Source: Ilex aquifolium (lineage: Eukaryota > Streptophyta > Magnoliopsida > Aquifoliales > Aquifoliaceae). Taken from it: a stretch of DNA of 64,000 nt. The notes under the pieces were generated by a model. The model was not told the DNA's origin and made no database searches. It was given only the letters and a program-made list of their open reading frames with translations. Each line of letters opens with the position of its first letter. Position 1 is the stretch's first letter. The stretch is from NCBI GenBank assembly GCA_951799425.1, contig OX637394.1, forward strand, positions 51,525,142 to 51,589,141, read 5' to 3'. Made by a program: the position numbers and the translations under genes. Below are positions 9,123 through 19,752 of the stretch, one piece after another.

Positions 9123-12100
9123 GGATTCAATATTGAATTCGATTCATACTCATATTTGGTATACAACACATACACGTGTAGGAGTTACAGATATATTATA
9201 ATTATTAACAACTATTTGTCCTATAAATGACTATTTTACCCTTAATCAATCCAATTCATACTCCTGTTAAAGGATACAATTATTTTTTGCATCTTTAACC
9301 CCTCTTTCCAAATCCACCCCGCCCCTAAGTTTGATGAAACTCATGATCATGAATTTAATATTCGAATCAACTATGAACCGAATTTGAGAACTCATGATTA
9401 AATTTTGAATCTAAATATGACGTAATGGCATTGCAAGCACTTCGTTCCAACACGTCGTCATTTTTCTTATGTCATTGGGCGGGGTAGTTAGATGAAACCT
9501 AATTATTCCCATGGGAGTTGGTTCTGAAATCTCATAAGCTCTCCGATAACAATTGCTTAAAAATGGAGGAGGCCCATTCATTACAGGACTTCGCGGGGGT
9601 TCTTACTCCATCACTTTAACCGGTATTTCAGGCAACACCTGAACTTAGACCTAAGGATGAATCGTTGAAGGAACATCATCCGCTGTTAAAGCAAACACAA
9701 TTTTTTCATGGTATGCATCATCATATTCATATGGTAACCACCATGAGTTTTGTGGGTACGGTAAGTATATACAGGACTGGGCCAATGAAAATTGAGGGCC
9801 CGAGTGAAAAGTATAAATGGGGCTTTTTAAAATTAATAATAAATATATAAGATATATAATTAAAATTTTATTAAAAATTATTGTTGTTTAACTTTTTTGT
9901 GATACAAAATTAATAATTAAGTTTCTATATTCAAATTTTTTTAATATATGTTTTTAAGTTTATAGTATGACTAACCCACTATAATTTCTTTAGAATATTG
10001 TTAAAAATGAAACGAAATAGTAATAACTGATAAATAGAGATTGTATATAAATTTTGATTCTTTATTTGTATTTCAAACGTCTATTAAGTCAAACTCTCGC
10101 CAATAAGAAATACAATAACATTAGATCAAATTATATTATTAAAAATATAAAATTATTAAATAAAAAAAATTAATATCTTTGCAATCCAACTTATGGGTAA
10201 TATGGTCTATACGTGTATATTTGCAATCCGACTTAGGGGTAATATGATCTAGTATTAGGGTTTCTCCTTAGTAAAGCAAGTAATGCAATTTATCTTCTTT
10301 TTTTTTCTTTTTATAGTTGTGTGGAGTTCAAATTGTGGTATTCCACTAAGAGAGGGGTTTTTTTTTTTTTTTTTTTTTTTGTGGTGTAGGTTTGTGATAT
10401 TTTTTAATATATAAAATTATTTGTTATTATTAATAAAAAAAGCGAAGTGTTGCCATTAATGAAGAGAGAGAAGTTGGATCATTTTCTTCCCAATATGGAC
10501 TTTGCTATGCATGAGTCTTATTAATCCTGAATTTTATTGGGCCAAATAAAACTACTTGATAAAGACTAGAAAAAATTGTAAGGAAATACACGAAATTAGA
10601 GTTACTGGATAAAAAATGCATAGCTCTTAATGTTAGGTCATTAAATCCTTATTTTTAAAACTTAATTGTGTCCAAGTACACAATTTGATTTTTTATGATT
10701 TTTCTTTGACATATTTGTCCTCCCTTAAATCATGCATATTTCTTTTGGCAGTTAAGTTGATATTTGATTTGATTTTATTGTATTAAATATTTCTTAATAT
10801 AATTGAAGAATTATATTATCACAAAATTTGCATCTAACGTTGATTGTGCATATCTTAACTATTTTGAATTTTAAATTTTGTTGTCATTAATATATCTCTC
10901 TTGTCATTAATATATATATATACAAACACACATATAAATAATATTACGAAGTCACATTATGAAACCTACTTTCTATTACTCATACATTGTATTGATGCAT
11001 TGTATTGATACAGTTTAAAAGGTTTATGAAATTAAAGTGTATCAAAACCGTATACGGACGATATATATATGACCAAAATTCTTTAATTTTAGCACTTTCT
11101 AAAGATAGCATAATTAAAATTTCTTAATTTTAGTTGTCAAATTTCAAAAGTTTCTAAAATTTTTAAAACATATCCTTAAAAAAATGGAGAAGATTTTTTT
11201 GTACGACTTCTTTCTTTCTCCTCTTTCTCTGTCTTCGGTTTCTAGGTAGATATGTCATATGTGTCTTGTTAAGCACGTGTTTACGCTTCATTGCCTGGGT
11301 TTGAAAATTTGGGTTTCCCTCCAGCCTCCACATAGTGTTAATTACAATCTGTCCCTCCAACTATGTCCTTTATTGTAATCAACTCCTGTTGTGCTATAAT
11401 TTCTCCCTCTAAATTTCAAGTGGATAAAATTGACTAACAACAGTGGCTAAACACCTTAAAGAATACCTTTTGTCTTATACATTATTTCCCATATTTTTTT
11501 CTTAAGATATTAATTTTATCCCTAAAAAAAATAAAGAAACTTAAAACTAAGACTAAAAAATAAGAAAACTTTCGCCTTTGCCTCGTCATAGAGAAAGAAG
11601 GGTTTCTATCGGAAGGGAAAACAAAATAAGAGTTAACTAACCATTCGAGGTAGGGGAGGATGAAATAGTTTAAGGAGTAAGGAGAAATTATAAATATTTG
11701 GTATTGACATTTGATACAAGGGAAAAAATAGGTGTAAGGGTAATTATCTATTTTCAACAAAGTATAGATCACATAAATTTTACATATCTAACTTTTGTTA
11801 ATTTTTATTGCCAAAAAAGAACTATTGGAGTTAATTGTAAAATATTCAAACTTAAAGAATACTATCTATTGAAATTAAAACCTGAAGGAATAAGTTATAA
11901 ATTATCCAAAGTTAAAGGAGACACTTTGTAATTAACCTAAGACAATTGACTTACAAAATATGGGACAAAAAATCTATATTTATATATGTTTGTAACTCGA
12001 GTCAGAGCATATTTAATACAATAGATAGTTACCTTATTCATTCTGTCAAAAACTATTTCATTTACTTTTAATACATATAATGTAGAAAATTTAAACTTTG

Positions 12101-12292
12101 AGAGTATAAAATAATTTTTTTTAAATCTTTCCAAATACAAAATGTAATTCGCACACAAAATAAATTGTACTTTTTTAAGTTGTAACTTGGAATGAGAGAT
12201 TGTTTGTATAATCTCAAATAAATTAGACCTAATCTCTATTGACTTTATAGTAGGTTTCGGTACAATCCCCAAGTTCATATCATTAATGGATG
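9123..12292. other. Spacer 1, distal AT-rich part
   Basis: Noncoding DNA with simple repeats and poly-T runs. 9217-9850 is related to 17530-18560, 9850-11180 to 32336-33662, and 11200-12297 to 24541-25661. A short segment near 9615-9700 recurs at 17915-18010 and 43375-43470. No gene could be supported. Confidence 0.5.
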
Positions 12293-12297
12293 ATTTA
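12293..12297. other. Empty target site of the gag-only retrotransposon
   Basis: The bases gatg-attta-tattcac are uninterrupted here. At 25657 the left half is followed by the 5' LTR, and at 1187 the right half follows the 3' LTR. This locus therefore keeps the pre-insertion state. Confidence 0.85.
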
Positions 12298-13700
12298 TAT
12301 TCACTATGCTCAAGAGTCCAATGACCAATGGGGGCATAATAAAGTGGAGTGGAGCGACACCTTCTAGCCTATAAGTAATAGTTGAAATAATAGATTAGAG
12401 GTGTGGAGGGTCACATTACCGTAGGAATATTAGACATTTTTCAAATATATTTTTGACATATGAATTATACTACTGAAATCTCCACTATTGAAAACTGCCC
12501 CCTGATCCAACCAGTCCCATATTCATCATTCACATGTTTCTCTCATTTTCACTAAGCAATCGAGGGAGCGACTGAAGGACTTTTGGAAACTTTACAATGA
12601 GTCTGCCATGCAAAATAAATCCCCAACATAAGAAATCCATCAAATGAACCACTTCAGTGTCAACTGTTAGTAAGTGGGCAGTTTCTCAACATGAATTGTG
12701 CCGAAACAGGAAGAACCATCGGTAGGTACTAGGTAGCCTAACATGAGACAAAGAATCCCCAATAACAGCTTCTCTGATTTTATCAGTTCACATGCTAGAC
12801 TACTTACTGATTTTGCACTCCAAGCACATGGAAGTTGGTTTCTAACAAGTCACAACTCCCAAAATTTCAAATAATAGTTACCAGGAACAAACAGGCTTCG
12901 AATACTATTGCTACAGGAGATTTCATATCATAAATCCTCTTACAACCATAATTAATTCTTTGAGAAAAGACTGTCGGCACTCGACAGTTTCAATCATTGA
13001 ATTAGTAGTGGGCTCCATCTAACATTAGAACTCAAAATTAATTCAATAATTGTATTAAAGTCAGATCATTAAATCCCCAAATTAAATCCCTATAACATTG
13101 TACTTGACATAATGTAGAACCACCGTTCATCTAATTGTAACAGCGCAAATAATAATTGCGCTGCCGGAGTAGGATAGTAGGATGTATTAGTTCCAACTAT
13201 ATGCATGGGAAAATGATACCATTGGATACACTCAGATATTGCTGATCTTCATCTTTATCTTAATTAAAACATGTTCTTGGTTAGTTGGGGCATCGTCATC
13301 TTTGCCTACTTCGTACATCCTGTGTAGTTGAGATATTATTACATTGAAGATGGGGGTTAATTATAAAATATTCCCTTTAGGTTTTAAATTCAACAATTTG
13401 TTTCCTTAATATTTGAATAATTTTCAATTAATTATTACCGTTAGTTGACCTCAATTAAAAATAACAAAAATTTATCAAAAGCCCACCTCCCTCCCCTCCA
13501 GTGAAATCAAAACCCACCCCACACCCATCAAGTGAACCCACCTTATCCATAACTGGTCATCTACAAAACACCCATACACCGAACATTGGATGAATCTGAA
13601 ACACTCATACACCCCACCCCCATACCATTGAAACACCGGTGAATCCAAAACACCCATACACTCCACCTCCAACAGCTATAGCTTAAATTAAGCAACTCCA
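12298..13700 (+). promoter_or_regulatory. Upstream region of P450 gene 2
   Basis: Copy of 1192-2605. Differences cluster in the distal half: a 19-base loss near 12690, a short duplication near 12728, and substitutions at about 12341-12360. From about 12770 to the ATG the two copies read the same, including the fossil P450 start at 13213. Confidence 0.5.
13213..13257 (+). pseudogene. Fossil 5' end of a CYP96A-like gene upstream of gene 2
   Basis: Identical to the fossil at 2118. The ATG is followed by a frameshifted match to the first ~14 codons of the local P450 family. Confidence 0.55.
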
Positions 13701-15236
13701 ATGGCTACCATTGGATACCCTGAGATATTGTTGCTCTTTCTAACTTCTCTTCTTCTTTGCTTATGGCGATGGAGTTGGTTCATGAGTTGGCTAAACACCT
13801 CAGTACCCACAAATTGGCCTCTCATTGGTATGTTGCCGGGTCGAAATGCTTATCGAATCCACGAATATGTAACCGAGATTCTTCAAGAAACCGGAGGCAC
13901 GTTTCTTTTGAAAGGACCTTGGTTTTTTGGAAAGGAACTGGCACTCATTTGTGATCCTTCTGATGTCCATCACATCTTGAGCAGGAACTTCTCCAACTAC
14001 CCAAAAGGCCCTGATTTTGAGAAGATGTTCGATGGCTTGGGGGATGGAATTTTGAATTCCGAATCGGAGTTATGGGAAACCCACAGAAAAATTACTATGA
14101 CACTCATGAACCATGCCAATTTCAAAGCTTTATTAGAGAGGACTGGTTGGCGCAAGGTCGAAAAAGGGCTGATCCCGATTCTTGAACATGCATCGGAACT
14201 GGGAGGAGAAGTTGATATGCAAGAAGTGTTTGAGAGGTTCACATTTGATAGTACCTGCATGTCAATTTTGGGTTACGACCCAGAAAGCCTCTCAATCGAT
14301 TTACCAAACATTCCATCTCAAAAGATCTGTGGTGTCGTAGAGGAGGCTGTGTTCCGCAGGCACATTTTGCCTGAAATCTTTTGGAAGCTTCAACGCTGGC
14401 TTCATATTGGCCAAGAGAAGAAGATGAGCGAAGCTTGGGAGACTTTCCATCAATTCTTGGCCCATTGCATCTTCCTGAAGCGTGACGAACAAATCAAAAG
14501 AAGAAACCATGCAAGTTTTGACTTAATAACAGGTTTCATGGATGCATACAAAGGAATGAGTGGAGCATCGGGCGACTCTGAAAAGTTTCTCCGAGATGCT
14601 TTGCTGAGTTTGTTTCTTGCTGGGATAGACACCACGAGTGCTGCTCTTACATGGTTCTTTTGGCTCCTTGCAACAAACCCTCTAGTTGAAACTAAGATCA
14701 GAGAAGAGATTAAAGGTAAAATGAACGTGAAAGACGGAGACAAGGACGACGATGAGAAGTACAGGAATTCACTCAAATTGGAAGAGTTAAATGAACTGGT
14801 TTACCTGCATGGAGCTTTGTGTGAATCCTTAAGATTGTTCCCACCAGTTCCTTTCCAGCACAAAGCTTCACTTGAGCCAGACGTGCTGCCTAGCGGTCTT
14901 CGGATTAAAAAAAATACTAAGACACTCATATCTTTCTACTCAATGGGAAGGATGGAGTCCATATGGGGCAAAGATTGCTTAGACTTCAAGCCAGAGAGAT
15001 GGATTTCAGAGCAAGGTAGCATTAAACATGTGCCATCTTCCAAGTTTGTGGCATTTAATGCAGGACCCAGGAGTTGTTTAGGAAAGGAAATGTCTTTCAT
15101 ACAAATGAAGATCGCAGCAGTCGGAATCCTAAATAAATTTCATATTCAAGTTGTACAAGGCGGTACTCCAAGGAACTCTGTTGTCCTTCATATGAAACAT
15201 GGTCTAAAGGCAAGGATAGCAAAACGTCGTGCTTGA
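13701..15236 (+). CDS. CYP96A-type cytochrome P450, MAH1-like (gene 2)
   Basis: Same 511-residue protein as gene 1, with no amino-acid difference. I could find no base difference in the coding sequence on reading the two side by side. All P450 motifs are canonical: I-helix D310-T311, ExxR E375/R378, PERW, heme ligand Cys459. The start is the ATG after AAGCAACTCCA, conserved in all four close copies. Function is as for gene 1: an ER-anchored monooxygenase, with an alkane or fatty-acyl derivative the most likely substrate class from family knowledge. The contrast between identical coding and diverged flanks suggests gene conversion or very recent copying. Confidence 0.95.
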   Translation: MATIGYPEILLLFLTSLLLCLWRWSWFMSWLNTSVPTNWPLIGMLPGRNAYRIHEYVTEILQETGGTFLLKGPWFFGKELALICDPSDVHHILSRNFSNYPKGPDFEKMFDGLGDGILNSESELWETHRKITMTLMNHANFKALLERTGWRKVEKGLIPILEHASELGGEVDMQEVFERFTFDSTCMSILGYDPESLSIDLPNIPSQKICGVVEEAVFRRHILPEIFWKLQRWLHIGQEKKMSEAWETFHQFLAHCIFLKRDEQIKRRNHASFDLITGFMDAYKGMSGASGDSEKFLRDALLSLFLAGIDTTSAALTWFFWLLATNPLVETKIREEIKGKMNVKDGDKDDDEKYRNSLKLEELNELVYLHGALCESLRLFPPVPFQHKASLEPDVLPSGLRIKKNTKTLISFYSMGRMESIWGKDCLDFKPERWISEQGSIKHVPSSKFVAFNAGPRSCLGKEMSFIQMKIAAVGILNKFHIQVVQGGTPRNSVVLHMKHGLKARIAKRRA

Positions 15237-15311
15237 CGAAGATCGAGTTCTGGTTCGGTTACCTACTGTAATAAAGCTTGATCGTGTTTTCATTGTGTGT
15301 GTGCATGATAT

Positions 15312-15492
15312 GAGCAATGCTATAGGGACCTTATTTTGAGACCTTATTTGAGGATCTAATGATGTGGCTTCAATGTAACTATTGGATTAGTTGTGAATTC
15401 TAATGTTAGATGGAGTCCTCAACCAATCCAATGGTTGTACATCATTAGGTCTCTAAATAAGGTCCTCAAATTAGGTTCACGTAGCATTTCCC
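15312..15492. mobile_element. Mutator-like MITE, copy of the one after gene 1
   Basis: Flanked by gcatgatat at 15303-15311 and 15493-15501, as at 4208/4398. It differs from the first copy by several substitutions. Confidence 0.85.
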
Positions 15493-15880
15493 GCATGATA
15501 TTGTAGACACTGTGTGTTTAATTGTATCGATGGTAAACTCATATGCTTGACGTAAACCATGTTTGCATGATTTGCTTGGTAAATAATGTTGGAAAAGGTG
15601 GCTTTAATGACCACATTAGTATTCTAATTCCATGAATGTAAGTTTGTCTTTTAAAATTATCTTGGTTCATGAATACATATGTTTATAATGTATTTGATTT
15701 TTGTATTCCTTATTCTATGAACTTTAGAGGTAAACTTTTGACTTTATACATACACTCTAGTAATGTTTATTCATTCCATGTATCTATCCTCTATATATAT
15801 ATATATATATATGAATGACTTGATACACTATAGAATGTTCATTGGCTTCTCAAATTCATTGTGTAGTACAAAAGATATAA

Positions 15881-17237
15881 TATTAGGAATCTAATTATCA
15901 TGATTTGGAAGAATATATGAAGTCAAATAATAAATAGATTCCTTCATGGAAGGAATTCACGAAGCTATATAACAGTAATGCTATTGGGACATACAATGAG
16001 GATATAAAATAGGAACATAATGATGTGACATCGACGTGGCATCTGACATGGATTTGCCTTGTCATTAAAATTTTGCCAACTAATTTAGTCTATTTTTTTT
16101 TAATTGATTTTTTCATTCTCCAACTTGTTTAGGATTCCTACTTCGGTTGCCGACTTTCCCACTGTCAATGCATTCATCGTCTCCTCGCCCAACATCAACG
16201 GATGAAGATTGAGTTCATCTCCTCTTCCAACAGCTAATGGTTTTAAATAATTTATCAAGCAACCCATAAATCTAGCCGACACCAACAATGGCAGCTCATA
16301 GTTTCGTCTCCATGAACCCTGTCGACACCATTCAATAATCACTCCCGATCTCTGAATCTACTACAGCCCTTCAATCCCTACACTATTCTTCTATCAATTT
16401 TCAAAAACATATCAAACAATTTTTCGCCAGTCCTCTCCGCCTATGATTGAATGAGTTTTTTGTTTGTATTATATTTGAATTTTTGCTTCATTTCTTATTA
16501 AAAGTGTGTATCGTTCTGTTGTGAGAAAGAAGGGTTTTACTTCCAACTTGAGTATTCGGGTCTAGTCGAATGGAAGTGAGACGATTTTGATTGTATATAT
16601 TGTGGAAATGGGTTCCTTGAGTGATTCGAAGACGTGTATCAAAGAGAGCCCGAGCTTCGTTGCTTGTTGGCAAAGGAGACGATGAATGCAATGGAGGAGG
16701 GAAGTGGGCAATCCAAAGTAGGAGTCCTAAACAACTTGAAGAATGAAAAGTCAGTAAAAAATAAATAAATAAATAAGCTAGTTGGCAGAATTTTAATGAC
16801 ATGACAAATCTACGTAAGATGTCACATCATTATGTCCCTATTTTATGTCCTCATTGTATGTCCCAATAGCATTACTTGCTATATAAAAGGTTCCAAATCT
16901 CTCTTTCCACTCGTCACTTTGAACATAAGGTTGAGTGAGGAAAGAGAAGAGAAGGGTATACGTTTAAACTATTCTAGCGTATCAAACTATCCTAGCATAT
17001 CATCAAATAAAAGACTTTTAACATAGAAGGCTAGATGCTACACCGAACAAGGTGTTCGTCAAGGAACCAAGATCAAGAAAACAAGCTAGATCGTGAAGGA
17101 ATCCTCATCAAAATACAAGGCATGGCTCAATGTAAGCCTTGTATGAATTTTATAATTTATCTAATAGTTTTATTTATGGCATAACCCAAAATCTTAGTCC
17201 AATTATATTTGATCTTCTTAGACTAAAATTCCTAAAA
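15881..17237 (+). mobile_element. Old solo LTR (spacer 2 copy), interrupted by a MULE
   Basis: Homologous to 4778-5254. It starts TATTAGGAAT and ends CCTAAAA, so the terminal CA is lost. It is split by the 905-bp element at 15973-16877. Confidence 0.65.
15973..16877. mobile_element. Mutator-like element, 905 bp, 9-bp target duplication
   Basis: Inverted ends of ~57 bp read AGTAATGCTATTGGGACAT inwards from both sides. The direct repeat gctatataa flanks it at 15964-15972 and 16878-16886. The unoccupied site is seen at 42030 (gctatataa) and, mutated, at about 4861. The target is the TATA-like motif of the old solo LTR. The interior (16090-16790) holds minus-strand frames of 80 and 104 codons without recognisable domains, so it may be captured host DNA or noncoding. 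Confidence 0.85.
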
Positions 17238-18033
17238 AATAATTAAACAACGAAGTTCCTTTTTTATTTTTGCTTTCCCCATCAAGTGTATACAAATGTA
17301 GTGCTGACAATATATTTCTCGAGTTTTTTTTTTTTGTTAATGAAAAACCACTTCAAAGGAGGATCACTTTGAATTCATCCCTACGAAAGTAAATTCCAAA
17401 TATCTGCAATTACTCACAAACTCCGTGTATTTTTCTCGAGTTTTGTGTTCTCGTGTATTTTAGGGATCTTAAAAAGGTAGAGTACTAAAACATAAGAAAT
17501 AGAGAAAATTATACAGAACTACCCTTGTAAATGACTATTTTACCTTTGATCAATCGAATTCATACCCATGTTAAAGGGTGCAATTGTTTTTTGCATCGTT
17601 AACCCCTCTTCCCAAACCCACCCCATCTCTAGGTTTGACGAAACTCATGATCATGAATTTAATATTCGGATCAACTATGAACCGAATTTGAGAATTCAGG
17701 ATTAAAATTTCAATCTAAACATGACGTAATGGCATTGCAAGCACAACGTTCCAACACGTCGTCATTTTTCTTATGTAATTGGGCGGGGTAGTTAGATGAA
17801 ACCTAATTATTCCCATGGGAGTTGGTTCTGAAATCTTATAAGCTCTCCGATAAAAATTGCTAAAAAATGGAGGCGGCCCATTCATTAGAGGACTTCGTGG
17901 GGGGTTCTTACTCCATCACTCTAACCGGTATTTGAGGCAACACCTGAACTTAGACCTAAGGATGAATCGTTGAAGGAATATCATCCGCAGTTAAAGCAAA
18001 CACAATTTTTTCATGGTATGCATCATCATATTT
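17238..18033. other. Spacer 2 with a deletion relative to spacer 1
   Basis: The sequence follows spacer 1 to about 5555 and then jumps at 17525 to the equivalent of 9217. It thus lacks the Helitron, hAT and solo-LTR region (about 3.7 kb). The join lies in a short TAAATGAC-like overlap. No gene is seen. Confidence 0.6.
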
Positions 18034-18450
18034 CAGGGGTGGCTCAAGGTAAATTGAGGCCTAAAGCGGTAATACTAAATGATGCCTTTTTATTTTTAGT
18101 ATTATTTTTTTAAAAAAATATTTTTAATTTTTTTTTAAGTGAGAGGAGGATGTGATACTTTATTTTTGTTTTTTTTAAGAGAGGGAGAGGTTTTATTTAT
18201 TTATTTTTTAAAATTTTGATTTTTGAGTTTTGAGTTTTTAATATTATGGATTGAATTGTAAGCCCAAATTATTGAAATTATAATTTTTTGATTGGGCTTA
18301 AATTTTTTAGGGCCTTTTTATAAGGCCTAAAATTTTCATGAATTTAATTTTTTTTATGTGGACTAGTTATGTATCTACAATTATGGGGTCTTCTAAAAAT
18401 TTGGGGCCTAAAGCCCATGCTTTTTTTTTAATACTATAGGGCCGGCCCTG
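18034..18450. mobile_element. hAT-type MITE, 417 bp
   Basis: The element starts CAGGGGTGGCTC and ends GGGCCGGCCCTG, so both ends read CAGGG inwards. The 8-bp duplication tcatatty flanks it at 18026-18033 and 18451-18458. The empty site is at about 9719-9730 in spacer 1. The interior is T-rich. Confidence 0.85.
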
Positions 18451-19696
18451 TCATATTCATATGGTAGCCACCATGAGTTTTGTGGGTACGGTAAGTATAT
18501 ACAGGGCTGGTCCAATGAAAATTGAGGCCCGAGTGAAAACTATAAATGGGGTTTTTTAAAATTAATAATAAATATATAAGATATATAATTAAAATTTTAT
18601 TAAAAATTATTGTTGTTTAACTTTTTTGTGATACAAAATTAATAATTAAGTTTCTATATTCAAATTTTGTTAATATATGTTTTTTAGTTGATAATTAGAT
18701 TAAATTATATTATTAAAAATATAAAATTATTAAATAAAAAAAGTTTAATGTCTTTGCAATCCGAATTAAGGGTAAGATGATCTATATGTGTATATTTGTT
18801 AATGGAGGGACAGATAGATGACATACTAGTACTAGAGTTTCGCCTTAGTAAAGCAAGTAATGCAATTTTTCTTTTCTTTTTTTTTTTTTTTTTATAGTTG
18901 TGTGGAGTTCAAATTGTGGTATTCCACTGAGATAGGGTATTTTTTTTTTTTTTTTTGTGGTGTAGGTTTGTGATATTTTTTAATATATAAAATTATTTGT
19001 TATTATTAATAAAAAGAGAGAAGTGTTGCCATTAATGAAGAGAGAGAAGTTGGATCATTTTCTTCCCAATATGGACTTTGCTATATATGTGTGGGTCTTA
19101 TTAATCCTGAATTTTACCAAATAAAACTACTTGATAAAGACTATAAATAAATTTGGGGCCGTCTTTTTTGGGGTCCTGGTCCCTAGGTGGAGGTTTGATT
19201 GACTTACCCTTACCCCGGCCAATCCATATGTAAGTGGTTTGCTTTGTAAATAAGCTGTAAAGTTAAGGAGAAACTAATAGCTAGTCAAACTGATTGGATT
19301 TGTAATCAATTATAAATTATTACATGAACACTAATAATATGAAAAAATGCCAATATTATCATTCTTATTTCTGGTAACAGATAACTAATATTATTTGCAA
19401 ACAACTTGTGTTCCATACTCTGCTTAACAATTCCTTTCAAACTGCCATAAACCACAAATATTCATGCAAATGTTACCCCCCCCCCCCCCCCCCCTTCTCT
19501 TTCAATTTCTACCAGAAAAAATGGAGCACTTCTCCAACCAACAAAACAAGTCCTCATCACGTTTTCTTGATTTCTGTTGGCAAATTGCGGAAGGCCATCA
19601 CAATGCTTCTCAACTGATAGCTTGCATCAAAAGAATGGTCTCGTAGAGCGTAGTTGGGGGTGGAAATTGGGAGAGAAGAGGACCATTGGGCTTACT
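18451..19696. other. Distal spacer 2 and upstream region of gene 3
   Basis: Up to about 19140 it follows spacer 1. From 19140 it is the shared upstream region of genes 3 and 4 (33970-34583), part of which also precedes gene 5 (43700-43990). It has a poly-C run at about 19479-19494. The small frames at 19408-19646 are not supported as genes. Confidence 0.5.
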
Positions 19697-19704
19697 TATA
19701 AAAG
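19697..19704 (+). promoter_or_regulatory. TATA box of gene 3
   Basis: TATAAAAG lies 56 bases before the ATG and is conserved at 34528-34535 before gene 4. A transcription start ~30 bases downstream would leave a leader of about 25 bases. Confidence 0.6.
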
Positions 19705-19752
19705 CAAGCTTAGTGCCTTGACAACAGCTACAGCTTAAATTAAGCAACTCCA

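Noticed and set aside
9665-9850. 61-codon frame in spacer 1
   Set aside because: A part recurs in spacers 2 and before gene 5, but the frame is not kept in spacer 2 (MITE insertion) and no family is recognised.
18500-18560. Second hAT MITE starting CAGGGCTGGTCC (also at 9774)
   Set aside because: Only one end is recognisable. No partner end or target duplication was found.
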